Positions 17,418 through 26,056 of a stretch of DNA of 45,312 nt are shown in pieces; position 1 is the first letter of the stretch; the number at the start of each line of letters is the position of its first letter. The stretch is from CAZJYC01 sp964550165 (GTDB lineage Bacteria > Acidobacteriota > Aminicenantia > Aminicenantales > Aminicenantaceae), in NCBI GenBank assembly GCA_964550165.1, contig CAZJYC010000015.1:1-45312 (forward strand), written 5' to 3'. Below the pieces are notes generated by a model. The model did no database searches and had not been told where the DNA came from. It was given only the letters and a program-made list of their open reading frames with translations. Made by a program: the position numbers and the translations under genes.

Positions 17418-19445
17418 TTACTTTTTTTCTTTCTTTTTCTTCTCTAAGGCTGTTTTGAGTTTTTCCGCAAAAATTCCAAAAACCGGCTCTTTGGAGACCA
17501 AGGGCTTGGCCTCTTCTTTCTTGGGCAGAGCCTCTTCTTTTTTCTCTTCTTCTTTTTCCTTGGTTTTGGCAGCGAAATAGGCCTCTTGCTCGGACTCCTC
17601 AAGTTCAATCTTTTCTTCGATAATTTTTTTGGCTCCCTTGACTGCCCGCTTTTCACGCTCTGCCTCCATTATCTGCCTCTTTTTCTTAGGGAGTTTTTCT
17701 TTTTTGGGTGGCCTCCGTGTTACTTCTTCTTCAATTGCCGGCCTCTGAGGCTCAACCCGAGCTTCGAGTTCTGCCTCTTCTCCTCTGATCTCAGGCATTT
17801 CCAGGGCGGAAGGAAGAGCTTCCTCGAGCCTTTCCTCAGCAGGAACTTCGAGAGGAATCTCCGGAACCTCTTCAGGCACGATTTCCTCTTCGACTTTTAT
17901 TTTCTCTTTGTAGAAAAAGATTCCTTTCTTTTTCTCGGATGGAGAGAACTCGGGTGTGCTGAGCAGAGTCCTCTCGACATCTTCCTGAATCGTTTGCTTG
18001 AGAATGTCAACCAGATGATACGCTCTGAGGTAATGGAGGGAGAATTTTTCCCCTTCCGCGCCAAATTTTTTGAAAATAAGAATCAGAAATTCATGAAGAT
18101 TCAGATTGTCTCGTTGCTGGTAATAAAAGAGGAGTTTGTTCAGAGTTTCTCTTTCCAGATGGATGATTTTGTTGGGAAGAGCGAAAGTGAAAACCTCCTC
18201 ACTGCTCAGGTCAAATCTATCTTCTTTGGGGTCGTAGGTCATTTTCATCGTTGTGAGTTTTTTCTTGGATTTTTTTAACCAGAAGTTGAGGTGGTTGTGC
18301 TCCTTTTTTTCTAAAGTCAGGCTTGCACCCTGAGGAACATTGTTGGCTTCGTAAAAACCTTTTAGTCCCAGGAAGAAACAGGAAGAGGGGTAATAGTAGA
18401 CCGTGTAGTCTGTTCCTGCCTCGACATCATGGAAGATGTACTCCCTGGAGTTCGAAAACTCTTTGTTGAGCGCTATCGGAATTTTTATGCCTCCAGAGAG
18501 AATTTCTCTCCAGGTCAGGTATATTTTCAGCGGAAAACATTCCTTCAGAACAGGCGGCTCCTTCTCTTTTTCGACGAATTCAGGAAGTTTGGCCATGGGT
18601 GCAGACAGAGGCAGCTCCTGCGGAAAAGAATTGATTATTGTCTTGAGATGCCATTTGCCCCAGCCATAGGGCGAGACCAGGATAAAGTCCTTCTTGAATT
18701 TTTTTTCAAGAGTAAAATTGAGACTCATGCAGGAAAGGTCGAAAAGCTCATCAGAACTTGAGAAGCTAAAGAGCTGCGTCACAAGCTCCGATATCTCTGC
18801 GGAGGCCTTTGTCTCCGTGAGACGCTTTTCCATGTCCTCTATTTTCTTATCCTCGATCTTGATATTGTTCTCCGCGAGCTGCCAGTATTCATTCCAGTTG
18901 AAGAACTTCCTCGACTTGCTGAGTGCCGTTCTCAGGTTCCTTTCCAAGGTCTTTATATCTTTATCCGTCATGGGGAGATCGCTGAGCCTTGGGTCTTCTT
19001 TTTTTTCGATGATTTCATGGGTTTTGGCCTTCCCTTCGAAGTTGGAAGGAAGGAGAACCTGAGTCTTGGCTTTTTTCATGTAGTCCATGTATTTCCGGAA
19101 TACGCCTCCGCCGGTGAAATCCACTTCGAGCATCTCGTATTTGAAACTCGGATAGGGGATTTTCTTCGTCACTTTCAAGACGACGGCGCCCTTGAAGTGC
19201 TCCACGCCTTTGCTGCTGACGGTCAAGGGCTCATCGTATTCTTTGAGGATAAAGTCGCCGACCTCATAGTTGCATTCCGGGTCGTATCTTTTGACCTCCT
19301 GGCTCAATTGACTGGAGGTCTTCTTATAGACCATTGTTTTGGTCATCTCTTGGATAGCGAGCGGCTTTTTTGTTTTCGACAATTCTTTTTCCAGAGCCAG
19401 AAGATCCTGTTCGGTGATTTCTGTGATTTTATTCTCTTTGATCAT
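17418..19445 (-). CDS. Hypothetical 675-residue protein with E/K/P-rich tail, in the carbamoyl operon
   Basis: I do not recognise this family. Residues about 55-135 (YEVGDFILKEYDEPLTVS...VVLKV...LEVDFTGGG) are beta-rich. Residues 140-235 are helical and charged. The centre contains LVSPYGWGKWHLKTIINSF, and residues 300-380 include a second beta-rich region. From about 490 to the end the protein is a low-complexity Glu/Lys/Pro tail, probably disordered. There is no signal peptide or membrane segment, so it is likely cytoplasmic. It begins 3 bp after the argF stop, so it is the last gene of the COG2403-arcC-argF operon. It may form a scaffold or bind nucleic acid, but nothing in the sequence proves either. 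Confidence 0.8.
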   Translation of the reverse strand: MIKENKITEITEQDLLALEKELSKTKKPLAIQEMTKTMVYKKTSSQLSQEVKRYDPECNYEVGDFILKEYDEPLTVSSKGVEHFKGAVVLKVTKKIPYPSFKYEMLEVDFTGGGVFRKYMDYMKKAKTQVLLPSNFEGKAKTHEIIEKKEDPRLSDLPMTDKDIKTLERNLRTALSKSRKFFNWNEYWQLAENNIKIEDKKIEDMEKRLTETKASAEISELVTQLFSFSSSDELFDLSCMSLNFTLEKKFKKDFILVSPYGWGKWHLKTIINSFPQELPLSAPMAKLPEFVEKEKEPPVLKECFPLKIYLTWREILSGGIKIPIALNKEFSNSREYIFHDVEAGTDYTVYYYPSSCFFLGLKGFYEANNVPQGASLTLEKKEHNHLNFWLKKSKKKLTTMKMTYDPKEDRFDLSSEEVFTFALPNKIIHLERETLNKLLFYYQQRDNLNLHEFLILIFKKFGAEGEKFSLHYLRAYHLVDILKQTIQEDVERTLLSTPEFSPSEKKKGIFFYKEKIKVEEEIVPEEVPEIPLEVPAEERLEEALPSALEMPEIRGEEAELEARVEPQRPAIEEEVTRRPPKKEKLPKKKRQIMEAEREKRAVKGAKKIIEEKIELEESEQEAYFAAKTKEKEEEKKEEALPKKEEAKPLVSKEPVFGIFAEKLKTALEKKKKEKK

Positions 19446-19448
19446 TGC

Positions 19449-20366
19449 CTATTTTTTCCCCAAAAGTAAAAGCAGAATAGCCTTCTGGATGTGAAGCCTG
19501 TTTTCTGCCTGATCATAGACTATGGATTGGGAAGAATCGATCACCTCGTCGGTGACTTCCTCGCCCCTGTGAGCCGGGAGACAGTGCATAAAGTGCGAGC
19601 CTTTTCTGGCTTTGGCCATCAACTCGCGGTTGACCTGGTATGGAGCAAAGATTTTGGCTCTCTTGCCTTTCTCCTCTTCCTGCCCCATCGAAGCCCAGAC
19701 ATCGGTGTAGACAGCATCAGCATCCCTGACTGCTTCAAAGGGATCATGGGTGAAAAAGAAAGCGGCCTGAGTCTCTTTGGCATCTTCTTCGGCTTTGTGC
19801 ACGATCTCAGGCTTGGGCTCATATCCTTGGGGCGTGGCCACGCTCAGTCTGCTTCCAGCCTTGGCTGCGGCGAAGAGAAGGCTGTGACAGACGTTGTTTC
19901 CGTCGCCGACATATGCCAGCTTGAAAGTTTTCAGGTCCCCTCGCTTCTCTTTGAGGGTGAAAAAGTCTGCCATGGCCTGGCAGGGATGAAGGAGGTCGGT
20001 CAGAGCGTTGATGACAGGAATGCTTGAAGCTTGCGCAAGGTCGAGGACATCCTGATGGCCAAAGGCTCGGATCACGATGCCGTCAACCCAGCGCTCCAGA
20101 TTTTTCGCGACATCATAGGGAGATTCCCGTGTTCCCACCTGGATATCCGAAGGGCTCAAATAGATAGCTTCTCCTCCCAGCTCGAGCATGCCAACTTCAA
20201 ACGTCATTCGTGTTCGCAAGGAAGGCTTCTGGAAGATCATGGCCAGGATTTTGTCTCTGAGCTTCTTGCGGAAACGCTGGGGATTCTCTTTGATTTCCTG
20301 GGTCAGGTCGAAGATTTCACTGAACTCGTAAAGGCTTAAATCGTGGATGGATAGAAAATTTTCCAC
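19449..20366 (-). CDS. argF: Ornithine carbamoyltransferase
   Basis: Interconverts ornithine plus carbamoyl phosphate and citrulline. The 305 residues carry the carbamoyl-phosphate loop as SLRTR (49-53; most OTCases read STRTR), HPCQ (127-130), the ornithine loop DVWASMGQE (222-230) and HCLPAHRGEE (261-270). The SMG and HCLPAHRGEE motifs argue for ornithine rather than acetyl- or succinyl-ornithine. The start has AGGAGGAG upstream. It lies 11 bp after the carbamate kinase gene, so a catabolic role (citrulline to carbamoyl phosphate to ATP) is at least as likely as arginine synthesis. Other arg genes are absent from the window. Confidence 0.92.
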   Translation of the reverse strand: MENFLSIHDLSLYEFSEIFDLTQEIKENPQRFRKKLRDKILAMIFQKPSLRTRMTFEVGMLELGGEAIYLSPSDIQVGTRESPYDVAKNLERWVDGIVIRAFGHQDVLDLAQASSIPVINALTDLLHPCQAMADFFTLKEKRGDLKTFKLAYVGDGNNVCHSLLFAAAKAGSRLSVATPQGYEPKPEIVHKAEEDAKETQAAFFFTHDPFEAVRDADAVYTDVWASMGQEEEKGKRAKIFAPYQVNRELMAKARKGSHFMHCLPAHRGEEVTDEVIDSSQSIVYDQAENRLHIQKAILLLLLGKK

Positions 20367-20377
20367 ATCTCCTCCTC

Positions 20378-21328
20378 TTAGCCCGAAGCCCTGATTCTCG
20401 TCCCTGAACGGCTGATCAACGCTGCCTTGAGTTTGTTGGCTGAGGTGATCAGCACTTCTTTTCCGCTGCTCTGGACGAACTCGACCGCAGCCTGGATTTT
20501 AGGCCCCATGGAACCGGGCGGGAATTGTCCCTGAGCGGAATAGTCTTCAGCTTCTTTGACGGTCATGAACGGAATCGGCCTTTCATCCGGCGCACCGTAA
20601 TTCAAATACACCTGATCCACACTTGTCAAGATGATGAAAAGGTCCACGTTAACCTCGCGGGCGATAAGGCTTGCCGCATAATCTTTGTCGATAACGGCCT
20701 CCACACCCTGGAAAAGCCCTCGGCTGTTGATAATCACCGGAATACCTCCTCCCCCAGAAGCGATGACAATCTTTCCCGAGTTGACGAGCTCCCGGATGAT
20801 TCTTTTAGGAACGACATCGATCGGCCTGGGAGAGGGCACAACCTTGCGAAAGCCCCGGCCCGCATCTTCGATCATCGTCCATTTTTTCTCTTTGGCCAGC
20901 ATCTGGGCTCTGTATTTGGAGTAGAAAGGGCCGACGGGCTTGGTCGGGTTTTCAAAGGCAAGGTCTTCCCTGGCGACAACGACCTGGGTGACGAGTGTCG
21001 CCACTTCCTTATCCAGAGAATTCTTCCGGAGCTCGTTGATAATCGCTTTCTCCAGCATGAATCCCATGCTGCCCTCGGTCATGGCGTCACAGACTTCCAG
21101 AGAAAAAGGGGGAATTTTGGTGATGGCTTCTTCCATCTGGATGAGCAGGTTGCCGACTTGAGGGCCGTTGCCATGGACGATGATCAGTTCATAGCCTTTT
21201 TTGACCACATGAATCATCAGGCGGGCGGCTGTCTCGGCGTTTTTTTCCTGTTCGACCTGGAGTCCTCCCTGGTTTTCAGGGAGAATGGCATTCCCGCCAA
21301 AAGCGATCAAGGCGATTTTTTTCTTCAT
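20378..21328 (-). CDS. arcC: Carbamate kinase
   Basis: Transfers phosphate between carbamoyl phosphate and ADP, giving ATP, ammonia and CO2. The 316 residues show the amino-acid-kinase fold: AFGGNAI at 9-15, VHGNGPQVG, the PSPRP loop, IASGGGGIPV, IDKDYAASLIA, and FPPGSMGPKI near the C-terminus. The length is normal. Its ATG overlaps the stop of the upstream COG2403-type gene by one base (TGATG) and argF follows within 11 bp. This is the ATP-yielding half of the arginine deiminase route, but no arginine deiminase or arginine/ornithine antiporter is present here. Confidence 0.95.
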   Translation of the reverse strand: MKKKIALIAFGGNAILPENQGGLQVEQEKNAETAARLMIHVVKKGYELIIVHGNGPQVGNLLIQMEEAITKIPPFSLEVCDAMTEGSMGFMLEKAIINELRKNSLDKEVATLVTQVVVAREDLAFENPTKPVGPFYSKYRAQMLAKEKKWTMIEDAGRGFRKVVPSPRPIDVVPKRIIRELVNSGKIVIASGGGGIPVIINSRGLFQGVEAVIDKDYAASLIAREVNVDLFIILTSVDQVYLNYGAPDERPIPFMTVKEAEDYSAQGQFPPGSMGPKIQAAVEFVQSSGKEVLITSANKLKAALISRSGTRIRASG

Positions 21329-22632
21329 CAGAACTTCTGCAGGACCTCCTTCAGGTTGGGCGAGCCGATTTCTTCCAGTTCATAGGTGACGCGAAGGATT
21401 TTCTTGTTCGTCTGAACGAGCCGGCCGAGGTCGATAGGCGTGCCGCTGACAACAAGGTCGCAGTCGACTCTGTTGATCGTCTCGGCGAGTTCAGCCGTTT
21501 GTTTTTTGCCATAGCCCATAGCCGGGAGGACTTTATCGAGATGCGCGTATTTTTGGAATGTCTTTTTGATGCTCCCTACAGCATAGCGCCTGGGGTCGAC
21601 GATTTTTTTGGCCCCGTACCTTGAAGCCGCGATGATCCCCGCGCCGTAGGGCATTTCTCCGTGGGTCAGAGTCGGTCCGTCTTCGATGACCAGCACTGTT
21701 TTGCCTGCGATTTCTTTGGAGTCCGAGACAAAAATCGCGGAATTGGCGCGGATGACCGTTGCCTTTGGATTGACCTCTTTGATGTTGTTGAGGAGCTGGT
21801 TAAGTTTTTCTTTTTCTGCGCTGTCGATTTTGTTGATGACAATGACGTTAGCCATTCTGAAGTTTGTCTCTCCCGGGTGGTAGAGAAGCTCATGGCCAGC
21901 CCGGTGAGGGTCGACGACCACAATCTCTAAGTCTGGCAGATAAAAAGGGAAATCGTTGTTGCCGCCATCCCAGAGAATGACGCCTGCCTCTTTTTCAGCC
22001 TGTTCAAGAATAGCGCCGTAATCCACACCGGCATAGACGACAATGCCTTTTTTGATGTGAGGCTCATACTCTTCCATTTCCTCGATGGTGCATTCTTGAT
22101 CGAGCATATCTTCGTAGGTGGCAAAACGCTGCACTTTCTGCCTGTTCAGGTCGCCGTAAGGCATGGGATGGCGGATGACAACGACATTTCTGCCTTTTTC
22201 TTTGAGAAGGAGGGCAATTTTGCGGCTTGTCTGGCTTTTCCCGCTTCCTGTCCGGACAGCGCAGACCGATATCACAGGCCGTTTGCTCTTGATCATCGTC
22301 TCCCGTGGCCCGAGGACGGTGAAACTGGCTCCGGCCGCTAAAACCTGAGAGGCTTTGTGCATGACGTACTCATGGGAGACATCGCTGTAGGAGAAAAAGA
22401 CTTCGGCGATATCGTGTTCTTTGATAAGGGACTCCAGCTTTTCTTCTGGATGGATCGGGATTCCGTCCGGATAGAGTTTTCCGGCAAGAGCCGAAGGGTA
22501 TTTTCTGCCCTCGATGTCCGGAATCTGTGTGGCCGTGAAAGCCACAACGCAATACTCCTCCTTGTCCCTGAAAAAGACGTTGAAGTTGTGGAAATCTCTT
22601 CCTGCTGCTCCCATGATGAGAACGTTCTTCAT
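21328..22632 (-). CDS. COG2403-type P-loop protein (cyclic 2,3-diphosphoglycerate synthetase-like)
   Basis: The 434 residues start with a Rossmann-like stretch (MKNVLIMGAAGRDFHNFN), carry a Walker A motif GSGKS (129-133) after RPVISVCAVRT, and continue with DGGNNDFPF, VIVINKID (an NKxD-like nucleotide-base motif) and EDGPTLTHGEMPYGAG. This pattern belongs to proteins annotated as predicted GTPases or cyclic 2,3-diphosphoglycerate synthetases. Direct chemistry in bacteria of this type is not established, and a substrate cannot be read from the sequence. It is the first gene of the operon with arcC and argF; AAGGAG stands 8 nt before the ATG. The context suggests a carbamoyl-phosphate or amino-acid-fermentation role. 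Confidence 0.8.
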   Translation of the reverse strand: MKNVLIMGAAGRDFHNFNVFFRDKEEYCVVAFTATQIPDIEGRKYPSALAGKLYPDGIPIHPEEKLESLIKEHDIAEVFFSYSDVSHEYVMHKASQVLAAGASFTVLGPRETMIKSKRPVISVCAVRTGSGKSQTSRKIALLLKEKGRNVVVIRHPMPYGDLNRQKVQRFATYEDMLDQECTIEEMEEYEPHIKKGIVVYAGVDYGAILEQAEKEAGVILWDGGNNDFPFYLPDLEIVVVDPHRAGHELLYHPGETNFRMANVIVINKIDSAEKEKLNQLLNNIKEVNPKATVIRANSAIFVSDSKEIAGKTVLVIEDGPTLTHGEMPYGAGIIAASRYGAKKIVDPRRYAVGSIKKTFQKYAHLDKVLPAMGYGKKQTAELAETINRVDCDLVVSGTPIDLGRLVQTNKKILRVTYELEEIGSPNLKEVLQKF

Positions 22633-22696
22633 ACGACATGCTCCTTAAAATTCAGGCTGGTTTCCAGCTTTTTTTTCAATAAAATGTTGAAACAAA

Positions 22697-22725
22697 AGTA
22701 TAATACAGGCCTCTCATTTATGCAA
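22697..22725 (-). promoter_or_regulatory. Promoter for the COG2403-arcC-argF operon
   Basis: On the minus strand TTGCAT (22720-22725) is followed after 17 bp by TATACT (22697-22702), about 65 nt upstream of the ATG at 22632. The -10 is good and the -35 weak. The leader contains a small GCTGG-AAA-CCAGC hairpin (22650-22665 region) and then an A-rich run before the Shine-Dalgarno. Confidence 0.45.
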
Positions 22726-22740
22726 ACCACTCCGCCTAAT

Positions 22741-22762
22741 AAAAGGGGACAGTCCCCTTTTT
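22741..22762. repeat. GGGGACAGTCCCC palindrome, copy B
   Basis: A perfect palindrome with four A before and T-run after, between the kinase stop (22779) and the operon promoter. It is identical in its core to the 9579-9601 copy. As a hairpin followed by T residues it could also end transcription of the kinase gene, but orientation is ambiguous because it is symmetric. Confidence 0.85.
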
Positions 22763-22778
22763 CTTTTAATGGAGTCGC

Positions 22779-25523
22779 TTATTCGGGTTGTTTTTCTATG
22801 GCGTCGAGGTTAAACAACGCCCGAAATTGCGGGTCATTCCGGATGGATTGATAAGCGGGAAGGATCACAGGAAAGAAATAATCCGGGAAGCCTGATTCGA
22901 GCGCTTTCTTGAGCGTCTCTATGGCCTGTGCTTTATCTTCTAAGAGAGCGTAAAGCTCGGAAAGGTTCTGCAGTGTGTAGGGGTCTTTAGCCCCGAGATT
23001 CAGGGCTTTGCTCAAATACTGTCTCGCTTCGCTTGTTTTCCCGCTGACAGCCTCAAGCTGGCCCAGGATGATCAGGTTCTGGGGGCTTGGTGAAGCGGAG
23101 CCCAATTCTTTTTGCAGATATTCCCTGCCCTCTGCTGCAATTTCTTTGGCCGCCTCCTTCTCTCCTGCTTCGGCCAGAGCAAAGGCTAAGTCAAAGCAGC
23201 ACTTAACGAAAGTCCCTGTTACACGTCGTTGGCGAGCGAGTTCACGGACTTCCCGGTATACAGGCACCGCCTCGGCTGCCCGGTCAGAGGCCAGGAGGGT
23301 ATGCGCCAGGTTAGGGAGTCCGTAGGGATGCTGAGGCTCAAGCGCAACGGTTTTCCTGAGAAGCTCGAAGGCTTCATCGAACCTCGCCTGAATCGCTAAG
23401 CTGTAGGCCAAAAAATTCAGGTAACCGGCAATTTCGGGTCCAAGATTCACCAGCTTCCGCCCCACTTCTTCGGCAGCACGTGCGTCATGGGTGAAGAATA
23501 TGTATGTATACCAGAGATTGGCCAGGGGAATGCTGCTCCGGGGAGCGACTTCGGCCGCCTTTTGGTACATGGTCATGGCTTCATCGTATCGGCCGAGACC
23601 CCTGAGAATCATTCCCGCATTGTTGTAGGCTGGCATGAAATCAGGGTCGATCTCTCTCATGAGCCGATACTCTTCCAGGGCGCCTTCAAAGTCCTCATCG
23701 ACAAATTGCAGGCTGGCGGCCTTGATTCTGAGGCGCTCAATTTGTGGGAGACTCTGAGCCTCTGCATCCTCCAAGGCAAGCTTGAGCATCTCTTTCCCTT
23801 TCTCTTTTTGTCCCAGGAACTGGATGAGCAACAGGCCCAGGGAGCCCCTGGCTGAGACAAAATGCGGGTCTTTCTCCAAGGCCAGCTCGAAGAGAGGCGC
23901 AGCCTCAGCGAACTTCATTTCATTCCACTTGACCATTCCCATGGACAGGTATTTGAGCGCTTCCCAGGAGGAAGTGGTGACTTTGATCACAGGCTCATCC
24001 GCTTTTGCGATGGATTCGATCGACTCGCCCAGGCGGGAACGAACCTGAATCGCCAGCTTGTCGATGGCATGGAGCAGGACCTCTTCCCGGCCACGGGCTG
24101 TGACGCGGATGCGGTCCACATGGCGCCTTTTAACCGGGTCGATCAGAATCGCCTGGAGTTCGTAGGCTTCTCCAGCAGAAAGGATCCGGGGAAGAATCAA
24201 GGCCCGCACGCCGGAAAAGCGGCAAATATCGCAGCCCAATTCTTCGTCAACCTTGGTGGTCGGGGCTTTTCGCATCAGACGCAGGGTGTCAGCCATTTGG
24301 GCTTTGTCGAAGATATTGGCATAGGGTGATTGCTGCAAATCGGCTTCGATGGCTGTCCTAAGGGCCAGGTCGAACACCGAATCCCCTGTCAGGTTGTCGA
24401 CATCAGCCACGAGCAGCCTGTCCCGCTCCTGGAAAGCAAGGCTGGGCCGGGTCAGCACCCAGGTCAACATGATTGCGGCCAGGACAGCGACGCTGACCGC
24501 TCCCGCAATGAGCATGCGCTTTTGAGGCCTGGCAAATACGAACTTTCTGGTGATAGGAGTCACGCCGACAGCCATTTTTGACTTTAAGGCCTGAAGGGCC
24601 TCGGCCAACTCTTTGCCTGAGGCGTATCTTTTGGCAGGGTCCTTGGATAGAGCTTTGTGAATTATTTGTCCCAATTCCCGCGGAACTCCAGAGGGCATCG
24701 CTTTTATGGGCGCTGGCTCTTCCTTCAGAATGGAATAGACAACGGCTTGCTCCTGCTCCCCCTTGAAGGGCATCTGCCCGCTGAGCATCTCATAGAGAAC
24801 CACACCCAGCGACCAGACATCGGTTCGCTGGTCGACTTCTTCTCCGCGAGCCTGCTCCGGCGACATGTAGGCCACGGTTCCCATGGTTGTTCCAACCTGG
24901 GTGATACGCGTTGTTCCGGCAAGCTTGGCCAGGCCAAAATCGACGATTTTAGCCAGACCTTCCTGGGTGGTCATGATGTTGGCAGGTTTGACGTCGCGGT
25001 GGACGATGCCGTTTTCGTGGGCTTTGGCCAGACCCTGGGCCGCTTGGAGAGCAATATCGACGATTTCTTCAGGCTTTAGCGGCCCTCCTTGTATTTTCTC
25101 CTTGAGGCTCTCCCCCTTGCAGTAAGCCATGGCAATAAACATCTGGCCGTCTTCTGTTTCACCGATTTCATGAATCGTGCAGATATTGGGATGGTCAAGG
25201 CCAGAGGCGGCCTGCGCCTCATGGATAAACCTCTCCCGAGCCTTCAGCTCCTGGGTCAGCTCCAGTGACAGGAATTTCAGGGCCACTGTCCTTTTGAGCT
25301 TGACATCCTCGGCTTTATAAACTTTGCCCATGCCCCCGGTGCCCAGCTCTTCGATGATCTTGTACTTTCCGGCAATGATCGTTCCTGAGGTCGTTTCTTT
25401 TGAAGGGACGCGGAGTGTCTTAGTCCGGAGCTCGGGAATTTTTTCCGTAACAAGCGGAGTCGCGCATTTGGCGCAGAAGCGCGAATTCTCAAGATTTTCG
25501 TGCTGGCATTCAGGGCACTTCAT
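22779..25523 (-). CDS. Zinc-ribbon Ser/Thr protein kinase with TPR sensor region
   Basis: A 914-residue membrane kinase. Residues 4-20 form a zinc ribbon (CPEC...CAKC). The kinase domain runs from about 54 to 312: glycine loop GTGGMG (61-66), catalytic Lys83, HRDVKPAN from His175 with Asp177, DFG at 195-197, and the SPEQARGE activation segment. A single membrane helix lies at about 336-358. The outer part begins with a domain of unknown type and continues as several tetratricopeptide repeats (e.g. PDFMPAYNNAGMILRGLGRY). It is likely to sense a periplasmic or envelope signal and phosphorylate cytoplasmic targets. Kinases of this layout are abundant in Acidobacteriota. The gene has its own promoter. 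Confidence 0.93.
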   Translation of the reverse strand: MKCPECQHENLENSRFCAKCATPLVTEKIPELRTKTLRVPSKETTSGTIIAGKYKIIEELGTGGMGKVYKAEDVKLKRTVALKFLSLELTQELKARERFIHEAQAASGLDHPNICTIHEIGETEDGQMFIAMAYCKGESLKEKIQGGPLKPEEIVDIALQAAQGLAKAHENGIVHRDVKPANIMTTQEGLAKIVDFGLAKLAGTTRITQVGTTMGTVAYMSPEQARGEEVDQRTDVWSLGVVLYEMLSGQMPFKGEQEQAVVYSILKEEPAPIKAMPSGVPRELGQIIHKALSKDPAKRYASGKELAEALQALKSKMAVGVTPITRKFVFARPQKRMLIAGAVSVAVLAAIMLTWVLTRPSLAFQERDRLLVADVDNLTGDSVFDLALRTAIEADLQQSPYANIFDKAQMADTLRLMRKAPTTKVDEELGCDICRFSGVRALILPRILSAGEAYELQAILIDPVKRRHVDRIRVTARGREEVLLHAIDKLAIQVRSRLGESIESIAKADEPVIKVTTSSWEALKYLSMGMVKWNEMKFAEAAPLFELALEKDPHFVSARGSLGLLLIQFLGQKEKGKEMLKLALEDAEAQSLPQIERLRIKAASLQFVDEDFEGALEEYRLMREIDPDFMPAYNNAGMILRGLGRYDEAMTMYQKAAEVAPRSSIPLANLWYTYIFFTHDARAAEEVGRKLVNLGPEIAGYLNFLAYSLAIQARFDEAFELLRKTVALEPQHPYGLPNLAHTLLASDRAAEAVPVYREVRELARQRRVTGTFVKCCFDLAFALAEAGEKEAAKEIAAEGREYLQKELGSASPSPQNLIILGQLEAVSGKTSEARQYLSKALNLGAKDPYTLQNLSELYALLEDKAQAIETLKKALESGFPDYFFPVILPAYQSIRNDPQFRALFNLDAIEKQPE

Positions 25524-25557
25524 CTTCCTTCCTATCCCCTCCGTAAAATTCGGTAAT

Positions 25558-25586
25558 AAGATAACTGTTCATACAGAAATAGTCAA
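25558..25586 (-). promoter_or_regulatory. Promoter for the Ser/Thr kinase gene
   Basis: On the minus strand TTGACT (25581-25586) and TATCTT (25558-25563) are 17 bp apart, placing the transcript start near 25551. GGAAGGAAG lies directly before the ATG at 25523 as the ribosome binding site. Confidence 0.55.
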
Positions 25587-25595
25587 ATTAAAAAT

Positions 25596-25806
25596 CGCTC
25601 CGGCTAAGTGGTTCGAAAACACGCGGGCTTTCTATCACTTGGCGAAGGCAGAGTGGCGGGAAGGTCGTGTGAAAGGCTGAGCGGGCATGGTTCTTCGACC
25701 GAAGGGAGAGGAGAGCGAAGCCTTGAACCGAGCCGCTTTGGACTCGCTGGGGCAAAAGCGGCGTACCTTCGAGCCAATCTGCCTGAGCTTTTCAAACGGT
25801 TTTCTC
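25596..25806. repeat. Dispersed repeat, most complete copy
   Basis: The left 96 bp (25596-25691) match 17294-17389 closely. The right part (about 25710-25806) contains GCGAAGCCTTGAACCGAGCC and TTCAAACGGTTTTCTC, matching 9605-9665. Between them CGCTGGGGCAAAAGC (about 25748-25763) is the exact reverse complement of part of the hairpin at 43378-43392. The element thus appears modular, with modules reused in four gaps of this window. Confidence 0.75.
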
Positions 25807-26056
25807 ACCGCTTAGCCTCCACGGGGAATATCCTCAAGAGCGAACTGCTAAGGCTAAATTCGATATGGTCGCTGCAGCTATTTCGCCAATTTTTTTGAAG
25901 GAAAGACCCGCAAAAAGCGTCTTCATTCGAGCTATTTTTTCTTGGCCGGGCCTCTTTTCCCTTCCCTGCGGAAAGTTGGCCCGGGAGGAGGGAGAGGCCT
26001 CCGGTGTTTTTGCCAGGCGGGCTTTTGGCGTCTTTCTATTCCTCGAGCCATTTTTT

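Larger units (their letters stand above)
25524..26056. other. 533-bp intergenic region dominated by repeats
   Basis: Apart from the kinase promoter and the repeat block at 25596-25806, I see no gene here. Short open frames on both strands are rich in Arg/Pro/Ser, have no start signals and run through repeat sequence. The segment 25830-26056 is unassigned. Confidence 0.55.

Noticed and set aside
19449..20366. Acetyl- or succinylornithine carbamoyltransferase
   Set aside because: The SLRTR variant hinted at it, but DVWASMGQE and HCLPAHRGEE are ornithine-type motifs.
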